DNA of 32,985 nt from an uncultured Ruminococcus sp. (GCA_902778175.1 CACYWT010000048.1:1-32985), one strand, 5' to 3'; numbered from the stretch's first letter, positions 7,602 to 14,453 are shown. The notes: generated from the letters alone by a model not told the origin. Made by a program: numbers and translations.

Positions 7602-8165
7602 TCAGTCAAATATACTTCGTATTACCTTAGCCGGAGTGCCTACAGCTATCATATTTTCAGGAATGTCCTTTGTCACTACCGAGCCTGCGCCGATCACGGC
7701 ATTGTCCCCGATAGTAACTCCCGGAAGAATGGTAGAGTCAGAACCGATCCATACATTTTTGCCTATGTGTATCGGCTTTGGTATCAGGTCGTGCCGTTCT
7801 TCGGGAAGCAGACCGTGATTCAGTGTAGCGAGCACTGTGTTATGACCGATCAGCGCACCGTCACCGATGTAAATGCCGCCCTGATCCTGAAACTTACAGC
7901 CCGAATTGATAAACACGCCCTTACCGAGATGAATGTTCTTTCCGCAGTCTGTGAAGAACGGCGGGAACAGCCCGACCTCAACAGGTTCACCGATAAGCTC
8001 AGACATAAGAGCGTTTATCTCATCGGGAGTATGATAACGGCTGTTGATCTCCATTGTGATACAGATAGCCTCTTGACTGAGACGGTGCATAGTCTGATGA
8101 ACACCGCTCTCTGCTGTGACCTGTCTGCCGCTGTTCATATATTCAAGGAATTCCGCTGTTGTCAT
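7602..8165 (-). CDS. Left-handed beta-helix sugar O-acetyltransferase (maltose/galactoside type)
   Basis: A 187-residue acetyl-CoA-dependent O-acetyltransferase. The N-terminal Mac-like helical part (MTTAEFLEYMNSGRQV) is followed by hexapeptide repeats: IHLGKGVFINSG, IYIGDGALIGHNT, IHIGKNVWIGSDSTILPGV and TIGDNAVIGAGSVVTKDIP. The catalytic histidine is in LNHG near residue 117. GTPAKVIR is the usual end. ATG 8165 was chosen over GTG 8174 because the ribosome binding site aggag ends 10 bases before the ATG but only one base before the GTG. Its substrate is unknown. It sits inside a redox gene run, 14 bp after one reductase and 27 bp before the flavodoxin, where such acetyltransferases are often found. 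Confidence 0.92.
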   Translation of the reverse strand: MTTAEFLEYMNSGRQVTAESGVHQTMHRLSQEAICITMEINSRYHTPDEINALMSELIGEPVEVGLFPPFFTDCGKNIHLGKGVFINSGCKFQDQGGIYIGDGALIGHNTVLATLNHGLLPEERHDLIPKPIHIGKNVWIGSDSTILPGVTIGDNAVIGAGSVVTKDIPENMIAVGTPAKVIRSIFD

Positions 8166-8179
8166 AGTTGTCACACTCC

Positions 8180-8722
8180 TCAGACGTTCTTTCCGAGTTC
8201 ATAGGCTGCTTTCAGATAAGCTTCACTATTTTCGGCATCGGCAGGATCAGAAAGCCCACCTCCGGACAGAACCTCAACGAGTCTTGCTTTCTCAAAGCAG
8301 TCGACCCAGCCCTGAATTCCACATTTGGCGGTTTGATAAACTTCATCGCCGTCCTCGGCAGAAGCGGTTATCAGATACACCTCTCTGAACTTGTAGTCCG
8401 ACGGATAAAGCGGATTGCAGCGGTCAAGCAATGTCTTGAGCTGACCGCAAAGCTCGTAGTAGTATATCGGATTTGCGAAGATCAGCACATCGGCGTTGCC
8501 GACTTTCCCGCATATTTCAGAAGCATCGTCCCTGATAACACACTTCATGGTTTTCTGACACGCAAGACAGCCTTTGCAGAAATTCAGCGTTTTACCTTTA
8601 AGCGTTATAAACTCAACATCATGTCCTGCGTCCTGCGCACCCTTTGCCGCCTGCTTTGCAAGTATTTCGGAATTGCTGTTATTACGCAGACTTGATGATA
8701 TTACAAGTACCTTTTTAGCCAT
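8180..8722 (-). CDS. Iron-sulfur-flavoprotein-like FMN reductase
   Basis: A 180-residue NADPH-dependent FMN reductase family protein. ISSSLRNNSNSE (residues 8-19) is the FMN loop. FCKGCLACQKTMKC gives Cys 49, 52, 55 and 61 (CX2CX2CX5C). ANPIYYYELCGQLKTLLDRC is the second flavin motif. ATG 8722 is preceded by aaggagcagaact, 11 bp after the hydrolase stop. The third of three close relatives in this run. The conserved cysteine spacing supports a compact Fe-S site, but some proteins of this annotation class keep the cysteines without proven clusters. Confidence 0.88.
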   Translation of the reverse strand: MAKKVLVISSSLRNNSNSEILAKQAAKGAQDAGHDVEFITLKGKTLNFCKGCLACQKTMKCVIRDDASEICGKVGNADVLIFANPIYYYELCGQLKTLLDRCNPLYPSDYKFREVYLITASAEDGDEVYQTAKCGIQGWVDCFEKARLVEVLSGGGLSDPADAENSEAYLKAAYELGKNV

Positions 8723-8733
8723 AGTTCTGCTCC

Positions 8734-9732
8734 TTATTTCAGATATTCACGGTAAAATGCTTCTATCTTATCAAACGGGATAGCGTCCTTTCCGCCGCCG
8801 TCATACAGGTCGGTATGGACCAGATCGGGAATTATCATTAGCTCCTTGTTATCGGCATATTTGCTGTCCTTTGTCATAGCGGCGTAAGCGTCCTTTGAGA
8901 AATAACAGGAATGAGCCTTTTCACCGTGGATAATAAGAACCGCGCTTCTTATCTCGTTTGAATATGTATTGATAGGCTGATTCATAAATGACATACAGCC
9001 GATGATATTCCAACCGCCGTTGGAATTGAGGGAACGGGGATGATAACCGCGCTCGGTTTTGTAGTAGTTGTGATAGTCCTTTACAAAGAATGGCGCATTA
9101 TCCGGCAGAGGATCAACAACACCGCCGCCGAGAGCGTACTCGCCGTTCTGATAGTCCTTGATACGCTGAGCGTTAAGAGCGACCTTTTTCTCATAACGCT
9201 TTTCCTCACTATCCTCGCTGTCAAAATAACCGTTTGCGTTTACACGAGCCATATCGTACATGGTGACAGCAACAGTTGCCTTGATACGGGTATCGAGAGC
9301 CGCCGCATTGAGTGACAGACCTCCCCAACCGCAGATACCGCATATTCCGATACGGTCTGCATCGATATTTTCCTGAACAGACAGGAAATCGACTGCCGCT
9401 TGAAAGTCCTCGGTGTTTATATCGGGAGAAGCCATATAGCGAGGCTGACCTCCGCTTTCTCCTGTAAAGGAAGGATCGAATGCGATCGTCAGGAAACCAC
9501 GCTCTGCAAGCGTCTGAGCATAAAGACCGCTGCATTGTTCTTTGACTGCGCCGAACGGTCCGCTTACAGCGATCGCAGGGAGTTTGCCCTTTGCATTTTT
9601 CGGGATATACATATCTGCCGCAAGCGTGATACCATAGCGGTTGTGGAATGTCACTTTCTTGTGCTCGACCTTGTCGGACTGCGGGAAGGTCTTGTCCCAT
9701 TCCTGTGTTAAAGTAAGCATCTCGTTTTTCAT
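8734..9732 (-). CDS. Alpha/beta hydrolase (YcjY-like) with an unusual nucleophile elbow
   Basis: A 332-residue cytosolic alpha/beta hydrolase. The oxyanion-side strand AVSGPFGAVKEQ, FDPSFTGESGG, the elbow GICGICGWGGLSLNAAALD near residues 128-146 and VIIHGEKAHS-type late strands are all present, with a candidate catalytic histidine in LVHTDLYD. In YcjY-like relatives the elbow reads CASGG with serine as nucleophile. Here the matching position reads CGWGG, so the serine is replaced by tryptophan; a cysteine lies two residues before it. Catalysis may use a different residue or be lost. ATG 9732 follows cggaggtaatcaat. The longer frame to 9759 would start inside the adjacent repeat and was not used. 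Confidence 0.87.
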   Translation of the reverse strand: MKNEMLTLTQEWDKTFPQSDKVEHKKVTFHNRYGITLAADMYIPKNAKGKLPAIAVSGPFGAVKEQCSGLYAQTLAERGFLTIAFDPSFTGESGGQPRYMASPDINTEDFQAAVDFLSVQENIDADRIGICGICGWGGLSLNAAALDTRIKATVAVTMYDMARVNANGYFDSEDSEEKRYEKKVALNAQRIKDYQNGEYALGGGVVDPLPDNAPFFVKDYHNYYKTERGYHPRSLNSNGGWNIIGCMSFMNQPINTYSNEIRSAVLIIHGEKAHSCYFSKDAYAAMTKDSKYADNKELMIIPDLVHTDLYDGGGKDAIPFDKIEAFYREYLK

Positions 9733-9751
9733 ATTGATTACCTCCGTTTTT

Positions 9752-9927
9752 TTAGGCAATACCGAACAAAGATAGTGCCGCAGATGCGCCGTCTATTTTT
9801 TCGTCAGATTGTGCAAAACGAGCCAATGACCTGACGGTTATCAAGCGAGTTTTGTGCAGAATGACGGAAAAAGAGCAAGCAGATGTGGTACTAAGCTGCA
9901 AGGCGGTTTTTGTGCGGTGTTGCCTTA
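9752..9927. mobile_element. MITE-like element with imperfect terminal inverted repeats
   Basis: The left end ttaggcaataccgaacaaag (9752-9771) and the right end ctttttgtgcggtgttgcctta (9906-9927) are inverted repeats with a few mismatches. The inside has no convincing coding capacity. The right 96 bp recur at 1-97, and the terminal 26 bp recur inverted at 12825-12850. It lies between two genes of one minus-strand run and provides the first base of the lipoprotein gene's stop region. Size and ends fit a non-autonomous transposon, but target duplications were not identified. Confidence 0.65.
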
Positions 9928-11013
9928 ATTTGAGAGTGTGACGGTCACATCGCCGTCGCTCAGTATTGCCTTTAATTCTTCCTGCTGTATATTGTCAATA
10001 TGTCCGAGCTTTGTAAAGTTCCATGTATTCTCGGCATAGTATATTGTTATCTTGCTGCCCTCATAGAGAATAATATCTCCCGGTACTGTCGTTATTCTTT
10101 CATCATTTCTCGGCAAACTTTGCGGCAGATCACCGACCTTTTCAAAACCTCCGTAATCGCTCATATCAACGGTAATATCGCCCTGCTTCAAAAGCTCTGT
10201 CAATGCCTGAGCCGAGCTGTTATCTTCAAGAGTTGCTGTAAGCTCTGTTCCATTCACAGATAATTTCAGCTTCATATCTTTATTTTCTTCGTTAAGCGGA
10301 AGTGTATCATACCACTCTTTTACATCATCCTTTGACGCTCCCGCAGGAAAACGTCTGCCTTCAAGCTGGTTGCCGATAGTCACAAGTTCTTTGATGTTCC
10401 TTTCGCTTGTTTCGATACTGCTGCTGCCCGATGTACAGAACGGTATGACAGTCTTATCCGAGAAGTCATAGCTTTCAAGGAAGGTGTCGATTATGCGAGG
10501 CTCCTGCCCCCACCATATCGGATAACCGAGGAATACCGTGTCATAGCCGTCAATAGAGGCTATAGGATTTGCAATCGCCGGACGGACTGTCTTGTCATTC
10601 TGCTCCTGATTTGCACGGCAGTTATCGTCCTGATACTTTATGTCATCATCCGTATATGGCACAGCGGCTTCGATCACATATTCATCGGCGCCGGTCAACT
10701 CTGTCAAGTGCTTTGCTATCTTCTCGGTGTTGCCGGTTCGGGAGAAACAGACGACAAGCGTATTATTTTTTGTGCCTTCGGTAATGTCTTCTGCTTTTGA
10801 GTTAGTATCAGAAGTTTCGGGAGCAGATATGTCTTCTTTTGTTTCGTCCTTTTTATCCGATTCCGATTTCTGCTCCTGCTGTGTTGATGATCGTGTTGTT
10901 TCAGTCTGACCCGATGAAGTATTGCCGTCTTTATTTCCGCAGGATGTAAGCAGTACCGCACATACGCATACCATAAGTAAAAACATAGCTTTATTAAAAA
11001 ATTTCGTTTTCAT
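9925..11013 (-). CDS. Lipoprotein with flavodoxin and cyclophilin-like domains
   Basis: A 362-residue lipoprotein. A signal peptide with lipobox LLTSC (Cys 25) is followed by a long S/T/E/K-rich linker (about 26-82). A flavodoxin domain then runs from LVVCFSRTGNTEKIAKHL (FMN loop) through GYPIWWGQEPRII and CTSGSSS, to about residue 235. The C-terminal 120 residues (KLSVNGTELTATLEDNSSA, then DITVDMSDYGGFEKVG, ending PGDIILYEGSKITIYYA) are a cyclophilin-like beta fold of the kind fused to flavodoxins in Firmicutes. ATG 11013 follows aaaggagcagcgt and overlaps the stop of the MerR-like gene (ATGA). It should act on the outer face of the membrane, perhaps passing electrons to extracellular acceptors (inference). 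Confidence 0.9.
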   Translation of the reverse strand: MKTKFFNKAMFLLMVCVCAVLLTSCGNKDGNTSSGQTETTRSSTQQEQKSESDKKDETKEDISAPETSDTNSKAEDITEGTKNNTLVVCFSRTGNTEKIAKHLTELTGADEYVIEAAVPYTDDDIKYQDDNCRANQEQNDKTVRPAIANPIASIDGYDTVFLGYPIWWGQEPRIIDTFLESYDFSDKTVIPFCTSGSSSIETSERNIKELVTIGNQLEGRRFPAGASKDDVKEWYDTLPLNEENKDMKLKLSVNGTELTATLEDNSSAQALTELLKQGDITVDMSDYGGFEKVGDLPQSLPRNDERITTVPGDIILYEGSKITIYYAENTWNFTKLGHIDNIQQEELKAILSDGDVTVTLSN

Positions 11014-11258
11014 ACGCTGCTCCTTTCGTGTTCCATACACCATATCAGATTATCAAGCTTGTCAAGTACAGCCTGCTTTTTATGTATCGAATCAAGCAGG
11101 GCTTTTCGTGTTTTCCGCAGGATACGCACCTTTTCAGCGCAGCAATTGCTGTTCTCACAGCGTATGATGAATGACTTTATTTCATCATCGGTCATTCCCG
11201 AGCTTTTCAGAAGCTCAGCAAGCTCCCTGTCGGTTATTCCGGGTATCGTCACTTTCAT
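11010..11258 (-). CDS. MerR-like effector domain protein lacking the DNA-binding domain
   Basis: An 82-residue protein. MTDDEIKSFIIRC followed by AEKVRILRKTRKALLDSIHK and KQAVLDKLDNLIWCMEHE matches the dimerization helix and hinge of MerR family regulators (GMSLEEIKxxLxLC... LxxxxxxLxxxIxxLxxxLxxLDxLI). The N-terminal winged-helix part that binds DNA is missing. The start ATG 11258 is supported by ggaggtgaccct, so the short form is the real gene rather than a fragment with a hidden upstream exon. It overlaps the next gene by ATGA. It could be a dominant partner of another MerR protein, or a decayed regulator. It is the first gene after the palindrome-bearing promoter. Confidence 0.7.
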   Translation of the reverse strand: MKVTIPGITDRELAELLKSSGMTDDEIKSFIIRCENSNCCAEKVRILRKTRKALLDSIHKKQAVLDKLDNLIWCMEHERSSV

Positions 11259-11280
11259 AGGGTCACCTCCGTAAAAAGAA

Positions 11281-11312
11281 AATGAGTACAGTTTTTTTGT
11301 TCTGTACTCATT
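11281..11312 (-). promoter_or_regulatory. Perfect palindrome overlapping the -10 box of the redox run
   Basis: aatgagtacag (11281-11291) and ctgtactcatt (11302-11312) are perfect inverted arms around a T-rich centre. The palindrome overlaps the -10 box and the expected start of transcription of the minus-strand run, so it fits an operator. In RNA it would also form a hairpin at the 5' end of the transcript. Confidence 0.65.
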
Positions 11313-11338
11313 ATAGCATCGTTTTTTCAATATGTAAA
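11310..11338 (-). promoter_or_regulatory. Promoter at the head of the redox gene run
   Basis: On the minus strand the -35 box is tttaca (11333-11338) and the -10 box is tataat (11310-11315), with a 17-bp spacer. This is the best promoter seen ahead of the MerR-like gene. Its spacing is normal, unlike the 19-bp spacers typical of MerR activation. Confidence 0.7.
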
Positions 11339-11386
11339 ATGCTTATATCTTATACTTTGGTATGCTCAGAATGTATACTTTTGACA

Positions 11387-11854
11387 TTACTTTGCTTTGC
11401 ACGACATTTTATCAACGTCAAGCCTGAATACCGCAACGCCATTAAGCATTGCATCGTCATAACTCCACTCGGGTCTTGCAGTTGTCTGTTTCATAAGTGT
11501 ATTCAGACCTTTGATCTTTTCATTCTTATTCTCTATCAAGCTGAGAGTGCCTGTTCCGATGACACTTTGGAACCTGGCCGAGAAGCCGCAGGCTGTATCT
11601 GCTTCGAGCAATTCATAGCCGCCGTCTATTTCAAATCCTATCTTCGGAGAATTTTTTGAAAGTTCATATTTTCTGCCTGCTCCGGCTCCGTGAAAATAGA
11701 AACAGTATTTCCCGTTATCATTTATATATCCATAGTTTACAGGCACTATATAAATATCTCCGTCATCGTAAAAAGCAATCCTGAGTATCTGCTCTTTTGC
11801 GATAAATGCTTCGATAGCACTGCTGTCAGTGATTTCTCTGTCTTTACGTTTCAT
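11387..11854 (-). CDS. Pyridoxamine 5'-phosphate oxidase-like (NimA type) flavoprotein
   Basis: A 155-residue split-barrel flavin-binding protein. The pattern ILRIAFYDDGDIYIVPVNYGY, then YCFYFHGAGAGRKYELSKNSPKIGFEIDGGYEL and the late FQSVIGTGTLSLI strand are typical of the NimA/PNPOx-like group, some members of which reduce nitroimidazoles. It is full length. ATG 11854 overlaps the LysR stop codon (ATGA), so the two are translationally coupled, and the LysR regulator probably controls it. The ribosome binding site is aaggagg. Substrate is not predictable; a reductase of nitro or quinone compounds would fit the neighbourhood. Confidence 0.9.
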   Translation of the reverse strand: MKRKDREITDSSAIEAFIAKEQILRIAFYDDGDIYIVPVNYGYINDNGKYCFYFHGAGAGRKYELSKNSPKIGFEIDGGYELLEADTACGFSARFQSVIGTGTLSLIENKNEKIKGLNTLMKQTTARPEWSYDDAMLNGVAVFRLDVDKMSCKAK

Positions 11855-12744
11855 TCAAACTCCTCCTTGTAATCAGAATGTATAGTTTTGATATATTCCA
11901 AAAATTTTCCTGCCGCCCCTGCATACGGACTCAGCTTTTTCCACGCAAGCACCGAGGTCATTGAAAGCTCCGGTTTCAGCGGACGGAACGCAAATCTCGC
12001 CGGATCAAACATATCCACAGCGCCCTCAACTGTTAAAACACAGGCTATGCCATGTTCTGCAAGCGGTGCGGCATTATCGATCAGATTCATTGTGGCGACT
12101 ACATCAAGCTCTGAAACAGGATATTTCAGCCATTCCTCAATCTCGCCGCGAATGGCTGTCCGGCTCGTTACGACAAGCGGAAGTTCTCTTAACTGCTGCC
12201 TTGTGATGGCTTTTTCAGATACAAGCGGATGTCCTGCAGGAAAAAGAACGCCCCATATTTCCTTTGTAGGAAGGCGAAAATAGTCAAACTTTTCTATATC
12301 TATCGGTTTCAACAGAAAACCGAAATCAAGCAGACCATGTTCCAACATTTCCTTGATACGGTCGGCAGTACCCGTGATGATCTCAAAGCTCACAAGCGGA
12401 TAGCGCTCACGGAAATGCTCTATCAATTCAGGCAGTATTTCCGACGCTTTCAGACCGCCGCTGCCGACAGAGATCACTCCGCTGACATCCTCCTGCTCAC
12501 GAAACTCACTGTCTATCTTATTCATAAGAGAAACCACTTCCTCGGCACGTCTGCGCAGCATCACGCCCGTATCGGTCAGCGTGAGCCGCTTGCCTCTGAT
12601 AAACAGAGTAGTGTGCAATTCGTCTTCAAGCTCCTTCATCTGACGGCTGAGTGTCGGTTGTGTCACATGAAGCACCTCGGCAGCTCTTGATATATTTTCC
12701 TCACGAACGACTGTAAGGAAGTATTCCAGTAATCGCAGTTCCAC
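11851..12744 (-). CDS. LysR family transcriptional regulator
   Basis: A 297-residue regulator with the standard layout. The N-terminal winged helix-turn-helix is MELRLLEYFLTVVREENISR followed by AAEVLHVTQPTLSRQMKELE (residues 1-60), then a linker helix and a periplasmic-binding-like effector domain (about 90-290). The start is GTG 12744, preceded by gggggcgaacaa; no better ATG fits. A strong promoter lies 30-60 bp upstream. It is coupled to the NimA-like gene, its likely target. The nearby redox run (upstream promoter at 11338) could also be a target, but nothing in the sequence shows that. Confidence 0.93.
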   Translation of the reverse strand: MELRLLEYFLTVVREENISRAAEVLHVTQPTLSRQMKELEDELHTTLFIRGKRLTLTDTGVMLRRRAEEVVSLMNKIDSEFREQEDVSGVISVGSGGLKASEILPELIEHFRERYPLVSFEIITGTADRIKEMLEHGLLDFGFLLKPIDIEKFDYFRLPTKEIWGVLFPAGHPLVSEKAITRQQLRELPLVVTSRTAIRGEIEEWLKYPVSELDVVATMNLIDNAAPLAEHGIACVLTVEGAVDMFDPARFAFRPLKPELSMTSVLAWKKLSPYAGAAGKFLEYIKTIHSDYKEEFE

Positions 12745-12775
12745 TTGTTCGCCCCCTTTTAAGCGGTATATATTT

Positions 12776-12804
12776 ATTGTACCATATATCTGAAACTATA
12801 ACAA
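12776..12804 (-). promoter_or_regulatory. Promoter of the LysR-NimA pair
   Basis: On the minus strand ttgtta (12799-12804) and tacaat (12776-12781) are separated by exactly 17 bp. The GTG start follows 31 bp later with a gggggcg ribosome binding site. Confidence 0.7.
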
Positions 12805-12824
12805 TCGCCGCAGGAGTTAAAATT

Positions 12825-12850
12825 TAAGGCAACACCGCACAAAGACCGCC
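12825..12850. repeat. Solo end of the MITE-like repeat
   Basis: taaggcaacaccgcacaaag followed by accgcc is the inverted copy of the terminal 26 bp of the element at 9752-9927 and 1-97. No second end is visible nearby, so this is a remnant or a very short derivative. Confidence 0.65.
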
Positions 12851-12869
12851 AAGCTCTTCCCCCTGAAAT

Positions 12870-13409
12870 CTAATCTTTTATTATTCGGAAATCAACAAAG
12901 AGTTTCATAGGAAAAGTAACATACCTGTTCATCAGTGCTTTATATTCTTCCGGCTCTACTGCACTTCCGGTCCCCATGATGGAAAAGACTACGGTAACCT
13001 CTTTCAGCTTGTACGGGAGGTCATGAAGTCCGCAATTAAGATAAAAATTGTGTCTTTTTATACGCTGTTCCTTGTTTTCAGATTCTTCTTTCCAATTCTC
13101 TAAAGCAAGAAACAGACGGTAATCCTTGTACATTTCTATTATTGTTTTTAATGCCTTCGTTCCGTACCCTTTTCCTCTGTATGAAGAATCTATCGCATAA
13201 TAGAACAAATATGCAAGATCTTTATAGGTCACCAGATAAGCCATACCTATGTTCTTTCCTTTATCACAAATAACTAAAAAATCAGCTTTTCCTTTTTCTG
13301 CTCTTTTTCTGAGCAGACGAAACGGAGCCCTTTCATCATCAGGAAAGGACTGTGTATATAAAGATTTTATATATAAATAATCTGATTTTTGAATTTTGCG
13401 AAGCTCCAT
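12870..13409 (-). CDS. GNAT family N-acetyltransferase
   Basis: A 179-residue acetyltransferase. The acetyl-CoA loop is SSYRGKGYGTKALKTIIEM (R78 to G83 gives the RGKGYG core). It is preceded by the strand LAYLFYYAID and followed by LFLALENWKEE and the RRHNFY-like segment RIKRHNFYLNCGL, where GNAT enzymes often position the acetyl-CoA thioester. ATG 13409 is preceded by gagggttatgat, and a tataat box (13442-13447, minus strand) lies about 33 bp upstream. The substrate cannot be predicted. The gene stands alone, between the MITE-like remnant and an HNH fragment. Confidence 0.9.
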   Translation of the reverse strand: MELRKIQKSDYLYIKSLYTQSFPDDERAPFRLLRKRAEKGKADFLVICDKGKNIGMAYLVTYKDLAYLFYYAIDSSYRGKGYGTKALKTIIEMYKDYRLFLALENWKEESENKEQRIKRHNFYLNCGLHDLPYKLKEVTVVFSIMGTGSAVEPEEYKALMNRYVTFPMKLFVDFRIIKD

Positions 13410-13451
13410 ATCATAACCCTCTTTCAGATGTTCTGAAGAGTATTATATCAT

Positions 13452-13637
13452 TTATAAACGAATTATGCTACAGTAATTCAAAACTCTTTCAACAGGAGTA
13501 AGTATTCCTTTTTCAAAGCACTCCTCACAGAACGGGTGCAGCTTTACATAACGGGCACGAACCTTCTGCCAAGCAGAGCCGTAGCGGTCGTTTTTCTTAT
13601 ACTTCCTTCTATACTTTTCGTATTGCCGATTGAACAA
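13452..13637 (-). pseudogene. Truncated HNH endonuclease (prophage type)
   Basis: About 50 residues (RRKYKKNDRYGSAWQKVRARY, given from its known part on, then HPFCEECFEKGILTPVERV) match the N-terminal zinc-knuckle part of phage HNH nucleases that sit beside terminase genes. The homology stops just before the catalytic histidine that should follow the VxxVDHI-type motif. The remaining residues are unrelated. The 5' end has no ATG and begins right after an in-frame stop, so both ends are missing. It is probably the relic of a lost prophage. Confidence 0.75.
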
Positions 13638-13673
13638 ATCATCTCAGGATTCAGACAATATTTTATATTTGTA

Positions 13674-13702
13674 TTGCAATCCGCAAAACAAAGTAGTACA
13701 AT
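13674..13702 (+). promoter_or_regulatory. Promoter of the toxin-antitoxin pair
   Basis: ttgcaa (13674-13679) and tacaat (13697-13702) are separated by 17 bp. The antitoxin start lies 22 bp downstream, so the leader is short, as expected for an autoregulated antitoxin operon. Confidence 0.65.
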
Positions 13703-13724
13703 AATAATGAAAGGTGGGAGCATT

Positions 13725-14021
13725 ATGAAAGACGCAACCGTAAGTGCCCGTGTTGAATACGATATAAAAACAGAAGCTGAAAGCATACTTGAAAAGCTCG
13801 GTATTCCTGTTTCTGTCGTTATCAACTCTTTGTACCGTCAGATCATATATAAGCATGGCATACCGTTTTCGCTTACTATTCCTGCGGATCCGAAAACACT
13901 TGATATGATGACAAGTGAAGAACTGAACAGGAAACTGCAGCACAGCTATGAACAGTCGCTTGCAGGAGAAGGCAGAGATTATAACAGCGTTTTTGATGAA
14001 CTTGAAAGGAGCCTGAAATAA
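13725..14021 (+). CDS. RelB/DinJ family antitoxin
   Basis: A 98-residue antitoxin. The N-terminal ribbon-helix-helix is DATVSARVEYDIKTEAESIL followed by EKLGIPVSVVINSLYRQI and HGIPFSLTIP, the pattern of DinJ/RelB proteins. The acidic C-terminal half (EELNRKLQHSYEQSLAGEGR) would wrap the toxin. ATG 13725 follows aaggtgggagcatt; the longer open frame starting at 13536 includes the promoter and was rejected. The stop overlaps the toxin start (taATG). It would neutralise the toxin and repress its own promoter. Since the toxin is broken, it may now be an orphan antitoxin. Confidence 0.9.
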   Translation: MKDATVSARVEYDIKTEAESILEKLGIPVSVVINSLYRQIIYKHGIPFSLTIPADPKTLDMMTSEELNRKLQHSYEQSLAGEGRDYNSVFDELERSLK

Positions 14022-14443
14022 TGCAGACCTACAAGATCATCATGACACCGGATGCAACAGATGACATAACCGAACTGAGCAGATATATTGCTAAAAACCT
14101 TCTCGCTCCCGAAACTGCTTTGTCTTATGTCCGGGCTATCAGACAGGAAATAGCAAAGTTGTCTGAAATGCCCGGAATATATAACCGCAAAGTATGTCCC
14201 CCGCCTCTAAGGCGGCGGGTGCCATATATCCGTTCAGTGGGAGTAAAAATCTCCCACTGAACGACAGCAAGCCAGCTTTTAGATGATGAACCATGGCACT
14301 CTCGCGGGATAAGAAAAATACCGGTCAAAAACTTCTTTGTTTATTACAGAATTGACGAAGAAAGTCTGAAAGTCTTTATTCTTAATATCATCTATGCGAG
14401 AAGTGATCAGCTTGCTGCTCTCCAAAACATGAATATTCATTGA
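14021..14443 (+). pseudogene. RelE/YafQ/ParE-type toxin disrupted by a stem-loop repeat
   Basis: The 5' part (MQTYKIIMTPDATDDITELS, continuing AEAL-like APETALSYVRAIRQEIAKLS and EMPG) and the 3' part (LLDDEPWHSRGIRKIPVKNF, then FVYYRIDEESLKVFILNIIY and ARSDQLAALQNM) are the two halves of a RelE/ParE superfamily toxin. Between them lies repeat copy D (14181-14272). Both halves are in the same frame, and the only block is a TGA at 14258-14260 inside the repeat. The expected product is a 79-residue truncated protein without the C-terminal catalytic strands. Read-through would give about 140 residues. The toxin normally cleaves mRNA or poisons gyrase; it is probably inactive here. Confidence 0.88.
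14181..14272 (+). repeat. Modular stem-loop repeat, copy D, inside the toxin gene
   Basis: It begins ataaccgcaaagtatgtccc like the other copies and then jumps to ccgcctctaaggcggcgggt. It carries the long hairpin cgttcagtgggag / ctcccactgaacg (14231-14263) found in copy C. It ends at agcaagcc, without the tail module. It is a shortened version that kept the head and one hairpin cassette. Confidence 0.85.
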
Positions 14444-14453
14444 CATAAACAAC

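Noticed and set aside
7224-8204. 326-codon plus-strand open frame
   Set aside because: It lies antisense to a flavodoxin and an acetyltransferase with strong motifs; its translation shows no family features.
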